Positions 1 through 11,146 of a DNA stretch of 64,000 nt are shown one piece after another (position 1 is the stretch's first letter; each line of letters begins with the position of its first letter). This DNA is from Poecilobothrus nobilitatus. Lineage: Eukaryota > Arthropoda > Insecta > Diptera > Dolichopodidae. The notes beneath the pieces are model-generated. The model worked only from the letters and a program-made list of their open reading frames with translations, was not told where the DNA came from and did no database searches. A program made the position numbers and the translations under genes. The DNA lies in NCBI GenBank assembly GCA_947095535.1, contig OX352774.1, positions 115,323,996 to 115,387,995 on the forward strand. Direction: 5' to 3'.

Positions 1-231
1 TCTGGTTTCTTGAATTTTATCGTTGATTTTACTTTTCTCTATATATTTTTTTTTTCTTCCATATCTCACATATGTTTTACTAAACAAAAAAAAAAAAATT
101 ACTCTGTGTCTGCTGTCGTTTAGCAGTTTCTGCTGATAGGTCATGATTAGATTTTTATTTTCTGGAAAACAAAAAAAATTATGTTTACAGAGTGCTTAAG
201 AAAATTCAAATTTTATAATAAGTTATAATGA
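1..231. other. AT-rich sequence, no feature recognised
   Basis: This flank of the hAT-like MITE contains T and A runs and no coding frame or repeat that I can name. Confidence 0.5.
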
Positions 232-239
232 GTTATAAT

Positions 240-899
240 CAGGGCTGCAAACCCACAAAAAATCGGGTTCAGGTTCGGGTTCGGGTTCGAACTGGAATAT
301 TTTAGTGGGTTCGGTCCGGGTTCGGGTTCGGGTTCAAATTTTTTAATCAACATAACAAGTGCAGCATTATTGATTGCAAATCAAAATCTATTAATTTTAC
401 TTATGTATTATTTTTTGCTTTATTTGATTTGCAAGTGCATAATAGGCATAGAAATTAGAAGTAGAGAAAAAAATTCTTGAAGAAACATGAAAAAAACCAT
501 AACAAATTGTGTTTACTTCTTTCTATTTGGAATGGAATATGTAAACTATGACTAGCTATACCAAAAGCAATACACATTTGGATATACAAGTAGAATATTA
601 TCTCTCTAAATAATTTTTGTAGTTGTATTTACTTACTTAAATATATTTCTAGTAGGTATATTACTAGGTACGTACATATTTAAATTGCTAAGCATAATAC
701 GTGACTATGCAAATATGTGACTATGTAAGTATTTTACTATTTTAAAAAATCACTGTTGAATTTGATTGCGAATGAAATGGTGAACCTGAACGAAATGCAA
801 TTTTTTACTGGGTTTAGGTTCGGGTTCTGGTTCGTCAAAATGCTTGTTCCGGAGCGGTTTTGGGTTCGGGTTCGGGTTCGGATACGGTTTGCAGCTCTG
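240..899. mobile_element. hAT-like non-autonomous element (MITE), 660 bp, complete
   Basis: The left end reads CAGGGCTGCAAACC and the right end is its inverted counterpart (CAGAGCTGCAAACC on the minus strand). The 8-bp sequence GTTATAAT lies immediately outside both ends (232-239 and 900-907). Terminal inverted repeats beginning CAG and an 8-bp target duplication are typical of the hAT superfamily. There is no transposase, so the element must have been moved in trans. Just inside each end is a cluster of GGGTTC hexamers (about 264-335 and 810-882). Both clusters run in the same orientation, so they are direct subterminal repeats and not part of the inverted repeat. Assignment to hAT is inference from structure; the boundaries are seen directly. 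Confidence 0.85.
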
Positions 900-907
900 G
901 TTATAAT

Positions 908-2998
908 GAGGATAAATTATCTGTTATGGTTTAGAAATACCTTGCGTTGTAGTTTTAATTTTTTATGTGCTTTTAAAATTCCGTTTAATACCGCCCATAA
1001 AAATGTATACATACTTTCAATCTTTTTATTTCCACTTTGCATCAAATAATAAACAATTACTATTGTTAACTTAAATTACTATTAATTTTTCGTAATCATA
1101 CATAGACAGAAGAAGCGTTCACTTCCGATTTCGGTAGTTGTTTAGACCGGTGCTTCGACAGTCTGTAACAAGAATTACCAAAATGAACCACAAAGTCTTT
1201 AACAAATCTTTTTTATTCTCATTTCAATAAATTTTGTAAAATCTTAAAGAGGCCTTTATTTTAATATATATATACTTTTTCTTTTATTGTCAACCACCTG
1301 TACACCTTCGCTATTATAATATTTTAAGTAACTGAATACCGCTTGAATAAAGGAGATAAAATCTTAACTTAAATTTATTTAGTAAAAGCATAGGTAATGT
1401 AAGAATATAATGCTTTTTTTAAGTTAATGATAGTGTGTAATATTTTGCACGCAATTTGATAATTTCATAGATAAAATAAATAAAAAATTCAGCTGGAATT
1501 CAATTGGTTTAATATTTTTGATATTATTTACAAAAAAAAAAAAAGAAAAAACGAATGCGGTTAAAGTCTCAATTTCAGTTTGAACTTTTAAAATTTTAGC
1601 AATATTAGAGTTAAGAATTAAAAATTAATTTGACGCCAAATTGACGAGACAACGAAATCATTTTTCACTTTTCATCAAAAAAAAAAAAAAAAAACTTAGA
1701 GAAAATCATGTGTAAAAGTATCTTTAGATCATTTAAAAACTGATTTTAAAAAATTGATAAGGGAAACATTCAATTAATTTTAATTAACAGTTTGAAATTA
1801 TTGAAGAATATAAAACGATTGATTTGAAATACTTATAGTTGTACGCAGATTTAAAAAATAAAAACACTGTATTGCTAATAGAAGTTAAGTTGCGCAAAGT
1901 ATTAATTAGATGCAAGTCTTTTTCAAAGGGTTAAATAAAATATATTATTTTTATTTTTTTTTATGAGGGTTAGTAGAAAATTTCAAACTTGACCTAAAGG
2001 AATTCCATCTGATTCTTCTAACTTTAACCAATCGTGCTCTTTAAACTAAACTTTAGGTTGGAACCTTTAATACAAATGTACAGTTTGGTTTACGTTCACG
2101 GTGTAAAGATTTTTGGGAAAGGAGATTTAAAAAAGTTTAGGATTATGTTGGGTGCGCATGGCAAACAAATTTCCATAAACTGTGTCATACCATCTTAGTA
2201 TAGTTTACACAATGTAGGTGTGCGTATCTGTTGTACTCCTTGTTTTGCGTAGAAAAACTTTAAGCAGAGACATTTTTATTTACATTAACTGTTTAATTTC
2301 TTTAGAATAGATGTTTATCAAGATATCAATAAAACAAGGTGAATGACCCAACTATAGAGTGACATCTTAATGGAATGAGGTTTGAGGTAACAATGGAAAT
2401 ATTAATAATACTAACAGCTTTGTTTTTCAGATTGAGATAATTTAGACCTGTTTATGCAGCTTCAGTCTCTTGTTATAAAATGAAAGATTACAATACTAAA
2501 TTATATTAGCTTGTACTATACTAAATATTTGATATCAATAATAGTTAACTTTTGATGGTTAAATTTAATAATCTCAAAATTAACACACAATTTACTGAAA
2601 TTACTATTTAATATGCATTTCTAAACAATTATTTATTTTTCAGTTTTAAAATTAATTATTTTTAATTTGTAGGTCTTGATTAATTTATTCGCTTCTGAAT
2701 TATTATAATCACTTTGATTGCGTGAGTGCACCTAACTGAATAAAAATTTCTTAGCAAAAACTTTAATTGAAATTTAAAAAAATATATATAGAGGTAATCA
2801 CTACCCCTAATGCATTAATTGAATAAAAATAATTTTGATTTAACTATAATTTACTTTCAAGCATCAACACTATACATGCTATTATAAAGACAAGATAAAA
2901 TATTCATTTTCAAAAATTACATATTATTTTATAGAAACTGCGTTTAATTAAATTGAAAATGAAATATATTTATAAATCCCCCCATATTTTTTCTTTTG
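908..2998. other. AT-rich stretch without recognised gene
   Basis: This holds homopolymer runs (for example A runs near 1532 and 1678) and short open frames only. A less AT-rich island at about 1105-1175 stands out in base composition, but it has no open frame or motif that I recognise. Confidence 0.4.
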
Positions 2999-3194
2999 TT
3001 TTTTTTTTTTTAGTGCATTTCTCTGCTACATAAATGTGAACAGGAAATTACACAGCCTTTCCTTTTCAGGTGTGGCTGTAAATGTCGTAAGGGGAAACAA
3101 ATCTTACGATGTGTGTGGAATTCGAACCTACACTCCCTCGGTGTTTACAGCGTATTTTTATACGCTCTTACCTACTAGGCCACCGAGGCCCCCT
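2999..3194 (-). repeat. SINE-A copy 1, tRNA-derived SINE, minus strand
   Basis: Read on the minus strand, a tRNA-like head begins at about 3194. It has an A-box-like TGGCCTAGTAGG (about 3171-3182), an anticodon-arm-like hairpin GCGTA...TACGC, a long variable-arm-like segment and a good B box GGTTCGAATTCC (3117-3128). A body follows (CCCTTACGACATTTACAGCC ... GGCTGTGTAATTTCC ... GCAGAGAAATGCACT) that ends in an A-tail, seen as T at 2999-3011. The same body recurs at 12997-13133 and 62015-62110. The tRNA head, pol III boxes, body and A-tail together define a SINE. The long variable arm suggests a Leu/Ser-type tRNA ancestor, which is inference. No clear target duplication was found. Confidence 0.8.
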
Positions 3195-3377
3195 TCGATA
3201 TATTCTTGAAAGATTTAATTTGATTGGTTTTTGATCCATTTTTTTCGAAAATTAATGAGACGCTTGTTACTTACAAAATTTTGTAAGGATCTAGTAACTT
3301 AAAAAATCGACAGAATAAACAAAAATTATTGATTAAAAAAGATTTTTGCATTTGGATACAGCTCTAGTTTAAGAAGT

Positions 3378-3905
3378 TTTGGCATCAAAAGAGTGACTCT
3401 TGTTTAATTTTTTAAAGGACTAGATTGATACTGTCAGTATACTGCAAATGTGTTATTAGAGGTGTAACGTTGGAGTTGCAAGAATAAAATTTTTATTTTT
3501 ATTGAGCATTAATTTGTTTTTGTAGCGAAAAATTGTGGCATCAAATGAACGACTCTTCTTAAATTTCTTAAATTGGTACTGTCAGTAAATTGTTAACCTG
3601 TTATTCGTGGAGTGAAGTTTGGGTTACAAGGGTGTGGTTTCATTTTTATTCAGCATCCATTTATTTTTATGGTGCAAAATTGTAGCTTTTTATTTTTATT
3701 TACCATCCATTCGTTTCTGTGACAAAAAAATTGCGACATCAAATGAACGACTCTTCTTAAGTTTCTTAAATTGGTGCTGTTGTATTCATACTGTCATTAA
3801 ATTGTTAAACTGTCATTCAAGAAGAAAAATTTGAGCTCCAAGGATCTGGTTTTCATTTTTATTAACCATCCACCCATTTTTGTTTTAAAATAAAGGACAA
3901 CAAAT
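3378..3905. repeat. Degenerate tandem repeat, three units of about 155-200 bp
   Basis: The unit start, like GGCATCAAATGAACGACTCT, occurs at about 3381, 3537 and 3735. Each is followed by an ACTGTCAGTAAATTGTTA-like segment, a GGAGTTACAAGG-like segment and a TTTTTATT.A.CATCCATT segment. The last segment is itself duplicated in the second unit, which explains the longer second period (about 198 against 156). Units 2 and 3 are the most alike. No similarity to the other repeats in the window was seen. Confidence 0.65.
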
Positions 3906-4354
3906 AAATTAGTGAAAAAAGTTTATTAAGAGACTGAATAATTTTTGGCTACAAGTTCTAAATCACCTATAGTATAAACAAACTTAATATGATTTTTTTG
4001 ATTAACGGCTATTAAAAAATTAAATTAAGTTAAATTTAAAAAAATAATTAACAAAACCACAATGTTATTGTTATTATATGAACACATGTATTGATTATAT
4101 ACTTGCATGTTATTATATTATAATCTTATATACTATATTATTATATAGTAGTAATACAATAGTATTTATTATATTTAATTTTATACAATTTATTTATTTA
4201 ATTTATGTTATTTGGTAATATAATCTTAAAATATATAAATTATATATTGGACAAAGTCTTAAGATTTGGAGAATTTTTATAAATTACATATAAGACCGCA
4301 ACAAAATCATTAAATTTAATCATTTTATTCAATAATAAAAATAAATTAATAAAA
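3906..4354. other. Very AT-rich stretch
   Basis: It contains runs of TTATATTATA-type sequence (about 4100-4245) and nothing coding. It may mark an unstable or low-complexity site next to the F3 element. Confidence 0.4.
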
Positions 4355-4968
4355 AAAAAGACAAGGCAGAATGTAAACCAAGGGTTTTTAAAGGCAAAAC
4401 TGTTTCAAAAGACAATAAAGTTTGAAATTGTGATTCCCACCAAAGTTTCTAAGTTTTCTACTAATTTTATATGTATCAAAAATTGTAAAAGAGGAGGTTT
4501 CATAATGTTGGAGGTTTCATGTCTATGTCTTACTTTGTAAAAATTTGTTCACGAACATAAATTAGAGGTGTCTAAAAATAGGAAATTTAAAAATATTTGG
4601 CTTTTAAATAGTTTTTAAAATTTCGACGCTCTGTCTGATAGGATTCCGAAGATATGAAGAAAAAAAAATCTTACAAAATTTTCTTTTCACATAACGGTAA
4701 ATTTAAATACTAAATTTAATAAAATTGTACAATTTAAAATTATACAAGATATACACATTTAAAAATTTTAAAATATAAGGTTTAACCTGTGGGGTTGCAT
4801 AAAAAAAGTTATTCTGCAACATTAACGTTTTCAAAAGGCTTAAGAATGGTTAAAATTTCATGGCTCTATTTTAGATGGTGTAGAAGTTTTGTAAACAGAC
4901 GGACAGACAGATGGATGCATGGACAGAGTGGAAAACAAAAATACATTTTTTTTTAAAAATGTGCTAAA
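4355..4968 (-). mobile_element. DINE-like family F3 element, copy 1
   Basis: The 3' terminus lies at the low-coordinate end. On the minus strand it reads a hairpin AAACCCTTGGTTT, then ACATTCTGCCTTGTC and T. The body contains the block TAACGGTAAATTTAAATA (about 4695), also seen at 27170 and, inverted, near 10680. The 5' part carries CAGACGGACAGACAGATGG near 4898. Compared with the 26.7-kb copy it is shorter, so internal sequence has been lost. Placement among DINE/Helentron-associated elements is inference from the 3' hairpin, the terminal CTTGT-type end and the shared modules. Confidence 0.6.
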
Positions 4969-5429
4969 ACTGAGGAATATGATTTTTTTTTTATTCGAAA
5001 AGATGTTTTTAGCAGTTAAAATTCAATTTCCAAATTTTATATTTATAGTTTTTTGCAATGCAAGCAGTGAATGTAGTTTGGTAATGCAGACTATGATGCA
5101 TTATTGCAAATTATATATTATAATAATATCCATAAAATTTATTGAGAAAATATTTTAAGGGATAATTAGAAGATCATTATCATGTTTTTGGTCTACTATA
5201 TTGAAGAAAAGCAAGAATTGCTTCAATCATCTTCTGTTTTTTTTTTGTTTATTATTAAAAATTTTAAAAAGTGCAATAAAAAAATAAACTTACATATAAT
5301 ATAAAACAGTATAAAATCTTCAAGGAAATTCTGAGTCTAATTAAACACATATACAATCTTATAGATACAAATAACAAAACAATTAAAACAGAAATATTGA
5401 TTAGTTAATCATAAGTTAATTCTTGAGAT

Positions 5430-6960
5430 GCTGCTTAAAACTGAAAAGAGTATTCAAATTCCTTATGAGAAGTGAAAAATCATTGTAAATCCAATCGTGT
5501 TATTTGAAAAATTTTGAACAGATAACTTGTTTCAATTTATTGCATTTTGTAGATAAGTGTCACAAACTTTAGATAAAATTATGCTAGATTATATTTTTAT
5601 GAAACAATTTATAACAGAACAAAAAAATTTCAAATACCTTTATCAACTTTCTTCAACAGTTTGTCTAACGGAAGAAACTTATTGTTGTTTTCATTGGAAG
5701 GGGTTAGAAACGGTAAGTTCTTTATAAATTTTGGTAGTTTATTTTATAGTATCTGGAGTTTATTTATTCTATATACAGGATCGGATCACTAAACGGATTT
5801 TAGGTAGGTTAATCTGGAATGTATTTTGGCAAAATTTATATTGTATAAGATTTGTTTAGGTTACTGTTTACTTAATCAATATAATGCTTCAATGTACGAT
5901 ATGATTTTGTCTTTTATATGATTAATATGGGATTTTAAATATTTATCCATACAGGGTCCCAGATACTTGATTGAATTCTCATTTTCAATTGTTATATTGT
6001 TTAATGTTAATTGTTATATCAGATATAAACTTTTTGAATATAATGTAATTTATTTTTGATATATTTATTTTAAGTTTATTGCGACAAAAATACTCATTAA
6101 GTAAATTAAAATCCAATCGCATGTTTCCTAAAAAGTTCGTTACTGAAATATGGCAAAAATTAGAACAGCATTATCCGCGTATATCTAAATACGATTTATT
6201 AAGAGAACATCAAAGATATTATTGATGTAAAGGAGAAACAATAATGATCCAAAAATTGATATCTGCGGGACACCATTCTTTATTACGACGTGGTTTTTGC
6301 TTTTATAATTTTCGATTTGTATAAATAGTGATGTCGATTAGATACATAACTATTCATCATCATTATCGCTTCAATTGAATAGTGTGATTTTCTTAATTTT
6401 TATAATAAAATATCGTGGTCAATTAAGTCGAATATATGGTTTTTATAAATTATTACTAATTATAGCAGTTATATAATTTTTTGATATTGAAGTTTGTATC
6501 ATATTTACAACTTCATCAAATGCAGAAGTTGTACTCAAAGTTGATACAAAACTAAATCGATTTTTTTTAATTATGTTAAAATTGCTAAAATTATTCTATA
6601 TTTGATTGAAAAGTATTTTTTCAAACATTTTAGAAATGACAGGAAGTTCTGATATACATCAATAGTTATTTAGATTTAATTTTGGTAAAGGAATAATGTT
6701 TACAATTTTAAGTTCATCAGTTAATTGATTATTATTAATAGATGTATTGAAAGAGTCTGCTATTAAATTAATTTTACAATTTGAGAAGAATTTCAAATAC
6801 GGTTCAAAGTTTAATTTATTCTCTTCAAACAAAAGTTCCAATTCAAAATTATCTTCGTCCCTCCCTCTAATTATAATTATTAACTGATCCAAAATGTTCG
6901 TTAAAACAATTGATAATTCTACAGAGTTCGTGTATGTGAGCCTATTAAAATTGATATATA
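5430..6960 (-). pseudogene. Decayed non-LTR retrotransposon reverse transcriptase (jockey/CR1-like)
   Basis: Translating the minus strand with several stops and frameshifts gives, in the order expected for a LINE reverse transcriptase: IIPLPKLN (about 6665-6690, the 'VIPVFKKG' region), ELPVISKMFEKIL (about 6610-6660), NGVPQISIFGSLLFLLYINN (about 6220-6278, the GVPQGSILGP block) and YADNAVLIF (about 6157-6184, the catalytic YADD block with the second Asp replaced by Asn). Downstream come a thumb-like region (IHSRLTYL, LQ..NK..KFI.NLPF; about 5700-5830) and a degenerate C-terminus extending to about 5430. No endonuclease domain is visible. The stops and the altered catalytic box show that it is dead. 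The exact LINE clade cannot be fixed by eye. Confidence 0.75.
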
Positions 6961-7812
6961 ATAATTACTATTTTTCATTGATCTGTTATGGAATTGTTGC
7001 TATTGCTATCGACTGTAGATAATATTTATATAGTTATAATATGTAGATAATATATATATATATTTACTAAGTTTGCAAATCATACATTTTCATTATATTG
7101 TACAGGTTTGATCACATTTTAAAATTTATAAAATCTTATATTGTTCATTTAGAATACCATCTTTTTCGTCCTTTAATAACAAACCACTAAATATCAGGAC
7201 GGTTATCAACTTTAACAAGAAATATTTTTATTAGTAATCATTTTTTTAAGTTCACATACTTGTTTTGTTTTAAATTTACAATATTCGTTTTTCAAAATGG
7301 TTGGTTGGTTGGTTTACGTGGCTGGTCCTGTCAACTGTGACAAGACCACAATTAGCGCGTTAGCACCGTTTTACTACCATTTCCGTGACCACAAGGCTAA
7401 TGGTAATGGTAATGTCATTATATTTATACACATTCAAATGCGAAAAATAAGGCAATATAATAAATATAAGAAAAAACCACAAAATTCATATAAGTATGTC
7501 TTTTTCACCAGGAAAGAGAAAAGATGATACCACCAACTTTAACTTTAACTAACTAATAACTCTTTTGATTATTATTTCGTGCAAATCAATTTAGTTAGTT
7601 TTAAATAAAAAGGGATCAAATTTTTTTGTTCGAGGAAAAATTAACACCATTAAATATTATGATTATTAAGAAAATAGAAAATCTGTCTAGATAATTCTTT
7701 TAATAACCTTATTAAATAGCTCTTACATCTAGTTATAATAATTTTATTGCATAACATAAATTTTCTCCCACATATGACTTATTTTTGGTTAATTTACAGT
7801 AGTTTTATTATA
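6961..7812. other. AT-rich stretch with a small GC-richer island
   Basis: A (TA)n-rich segment lies around 7020-7075. Positions about 7297-7420 are less AT-rich (GGTTGGTTGG..., CTGGTCCTGTCAACTGTGAC) with a short open frame, but I recognise no protein family or repeat there. Confidence 0.35.
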
Positions 7813-8250
7813 TAGAGTGTCTCACGTTAGCTTTTCCATAGAATAGGATGTAATATTTGGTAGAAAAAGACTATAGGTGAGAATAATGGTCTATCTCTAA
7901 CCCCTAAGATATTAAATATAACCTAAAATATTTTATAACTATTAAAATATATTATTTTGGATTTATAGCAGTACACTAAAAAGTAAAATACTTCCGAAGT
8001 TCAAATATTGTTAAAAGAAAAAAAAGGAAATTAAACGCTTATAAAGTAAAATTGACTTTTAATCGCACTGTCATTTTAGTCTGTAGGTGCCTCCGCTTGG
8101 AGTAACGGCTACGTAAAATTAAAAATTTTCGATTTTATTTTGAAAAATGAGTTAAAAGCATTCATAAGAAAAAATTTACCCTAAAAATTATAACTTTTTA
8201 TAATTTATTAAAAATTATCGCGACATAAACTTTTAATGTGAGACACCTTG
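7813..8250. mobile_element. Tc1/mariner-like MITE, 438 bp
   Basis: The left end TAGAGTGTCTCACGTTA (7813 onward) and the right end, inverted TACAAGGTGTCTCACATTA, form imperfect terminal inverted repeats. TA dinucleotides lie outside both ends (7811-7812 and 8251-8252), as expected for Tc1/mariner target duplications. There is no transposase frame inside. A lone related terminus, GAGACACCTTGTA, occurs at about 15714-15726. Confidence 0.65.
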
Positions 8251-8575
8251 TATAATTATTGATTCTTAAAGTGAAAATTCTAAAAAACCTAATACTTAAT
8301 AGTCAATTAATCTCAAAATGAGGTCAAAAATTATTAACCAAGTTAAAAACCATAAACTAAATTTATAGATATTTAAAAGAAAATAAAAAATGTTAGACAA
8401 GAATAATAAGAAAAAAACACAACAATACATACATATTACATATATACATACATATATAAATCTATTATGCAATTTACTGATAAAAACAAAAAATCTTTTT
8501 TGTAAATCGATTTTTTTAATCATTTTTTTTTATTTCTTTTTTATTTTAATAAATCTATTTGATGGTTTAAATATT

Positions 8576-9055
8576 AAGGGTATTCACGAGTTGGTGCAAA
8601 GTGGTCTTGCACAAGTGCAAAATTTTGCACCGTAGCATATTTCAATTTTTTGACAGTTAAAGTGCACAATTTTTTGTTGTTTTCATGTATAAAAAAGTGT
8701 AAAATTTTGCAAGACTATGCAAGACCTAAACGCTGTTGCATATTTGTGCAAGACCATTGCAAAGTTTGTTTATATATTTTTTGTAAGCGCTATATTAGAT
8801 AAAAAATTTAAAAAATGCCTAAAAAAAGTGGAAAAAAAAATATTTCTGATTATTTATTAAGTCAAGCATATGAAGATATACAAATATCTGAAATTTTTGG
8901 TAAGCATATTAAATTTTTATGTAAATAAAACAAGCACATCAACGATATTTGACAGTTCAATAAAAATTCATGCTAGGGTTGTTCACGAGTTGGTGCAAAT
9001 ATGTGCTACAGTGCAAAAAAAATTTGCACTTTTGCACCAACTCTTGAATACCCTT
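8576..9055. mobile_element. Small inverted-repeat element (MITE), 480 bp
   Basis: The left end AAGGGTATTCACGAGTTGG and the right end, inverted AAGGGTATTCAAGAGTTGG, match at 18 of 19 positions. ATT flanks both ends (8573-8575 and 9056-9058), consistent with a 3-bp target duplication as in PIF/Harbinger-type elements. That assignment is tentative because the preferred target there is TWA. GTGCAA/TTGCAC words recur throughout the interior (for example 8592, 8608, 8752, 8994, 9011, 9031), giving subterminal repeats in both orientations. The element has no coding capacity. Confidence 0.65.
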
Positions 9056-10325
9056 ATTAAGAAAATTTAAATGTTTAAAATAAAAAAAAATAATAAAAAA
9101 ATATACATATACATTCAAACATACATACAAAAAAATATTTTACATGTTAATGTTAATTTTACGTGAAAAAAAAAACTAAGATCTTTTCCCTGATTAGAAA
9201 GAACTTTAAATTAATTGTCACAGTTAGCTTGAAATTATAGCTTCGAATATGTCAAACCTCTTTTCCCATCAAAAGTATACAATAATTTAAAATTTGAAAA
9301 TGTGTATGGTCTAACAGTAATATCTCCTTTTCGCGATGTCTGGATTTTTCGTTTTTACTGTGAAAACAGTAGAATAAGATTAGCAAATTTTGGAGAGTTT
9401 TATTATAGCAATATTTAAAGTTGAGGAAATTTTTTTGGCTATGGAATTTGCTAATAATAATACTTAATGGTCCAAAATTCCAACTAATAACAATAGACAA
9501 TAGCTTAATATGTTTGTTATATGAAAAAACTGGTCAGACTTTTAAATAATTTCGCCTTATGGAGGAAACTGTGTTAGGAAGTAAATAGTAGCATATTAAT
9601 GAAGGCAAACAAGAGAGAGACAGGGAGAAAATATCTAGAAAATAGAACTTGTTCTGTATTACTGTATTTTTTTTTTTAATAAAAATTCTAAAACATGTTG
9701 TATTTAATTGACTCTCAGTGTATTTAATGTAATATAGCTGTTATATTACGAAATGATAAGATAAAAATACAGCAAAAATTATTTTATGTTCATATTTTAG
9801 TATTAGATTATTACTTTTTATAATGAAGTTGTTAAAATTTATAGTGTAGCTAATAATAAATAGTGCACCTAACTACAGAAAACAACAAATTAATTTTTTT
9901 TTTTGAAAATTTTTTATGCTTTATTTATAATAAAACTTCATAAAAAAAAAATAAATAATGAAATATAGTATTTTAATGTCATTTTATTATTTATGTTTTA
10001 TAATAAATATGTTTTATATTTTTGTATTAAATATAATAAAACTTATAACGAATACCTACTTAATTTATTATATACATATATATATATATATGTATATATG
10101 TACCTGTACTGTAGTTAATGTTAAAATCCTGTCTAAAACATCCACTTATCACGCTTTTATATTTTCATAAAAGAAAAATCAAAATAATAAATTTTAAAAT
10201 ACCACGAAATAATACATTGTCATTAATAAAACATTAATTTTTAAATATTTTTAATTATATATTTATTTTATTTTATTATTTTTATTTTTAATTTAAAATA
10301 TATTAGATACCTACTTTAAGACAAC
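9056..10325. other. AT-rich stretch without recognised gene
   Basis: This contains many A/T runs and a (TA)n microsatellite at about 10073-10098. No supported coding region was seen. Confidence 0.4.
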
Positions 10326-10339
10326 CTTTTATTTTTGCC

Positions 10340-11146
10340 ACATTTCCAAAAAATTTTTGAAAAAATGTGCGAATTAGTTTCACTCTGTCCGTCTGCCCGT
10401 CTGTTTACAAAACTTCTATACCGTTAAAGATAGAGAAAAAAAATTTTAACCATGGGTAGGTCTCATAAAAATATTAATTTTGTGGAACAATTTTTTCATG
10501 TAGCCTTATTCATCAGGGAACTACAGCCCCTCAAACTTTGAAAAAGCCTTATTTTTAAACGCGTATATTTCAGGTCCCCCTTAACATTTTTTTTAATCTG
10601 AAAACGCCATTCGACAGGAACTTTTTTTACCTTTATAAATCAATATCTAAATTATATATATATAGTTTTTAAATTTAGTAGTTCAATTTATCGTTATGTG
10701 AAAATCTTTCTTTTTTCATAACTACGGCACGCTTTGAGATAGGAACTTGAAATTTTGAGAGAAGAAAGAATTTTTAGAATTAATATAAGTTTCATCAGAA
10801 AATTTTTTGGTAGCACTCCCTGTTTAAGAGTTATTACGCCTCAAAAATTCAAAATTTGCTATTTTTAGACACCTGTAATTTAAGCACTTGTAAAAAATTT
10901 TCTTCGGTAAGACATGAAAATTAAAGGTTCAATAATATATTTTTATATGTGTTAACGGTTTTTCTTAGTTATAGAGGGTTCTGAACTTACAGCCCCTGAA
11001 AATTCCAGAAAAGTCCTATTTTCACGTTTTTTGTTATTGCATGAAATTTTCAAATTTTTGCGCAAGTCATAATTCTAAACAGTTTGTATTATCTTTTGGA
11101 AATGTGCGCTTTTAAAAACCGTTGGTTTACATTTTACCTTGTTTAA
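10340..11146 (+). mobile_element. DINE-like family F3 element, copy 2
   Basis: The 5' region has a hairpin-forming CACATTT...AAATGTG (about 10338-10369), followed by TCTGTCCGTCTGCCCGTCTG (about 10385-10405). The centre contains CTACAGCCCCTCAAA (about 10520), a TTATCGTTATGTGAAA block (about 10687) and AGACACCTGTAATTTAAGC (about 10867). The 3' end reads AAACCGTTGGTTT (a 5-bp stem with a 3-nt loop), ACATTTTACCTTGTTT (to about 11145). The stretch from about 10420 to 10985 is collinear with 16340-16890 of the F2 element, so F2 and F3 share a central module. Confidence 0.6.

Noticed and set aside
240..340. GGGTTC hexamers as telomere-like repeats
   Set aside because: Insect telomeric repeats are TTAGG; these hexamers are subterminal parts of a MITE with defined ends.
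756..1049. 97-codon frame with a MNLIANEM start
   Set aside because: It begins inside the hAT-like MITE, runs through its GGGTTC array and past the element end.
3117..3194. Possible functional tRNA gene on the minus strand
   Set aside because: The A and B boxes are good, but the head is fused to a body and A-tail found in two other copies, and the cloverleaf is incomplete. It is a SINE head.
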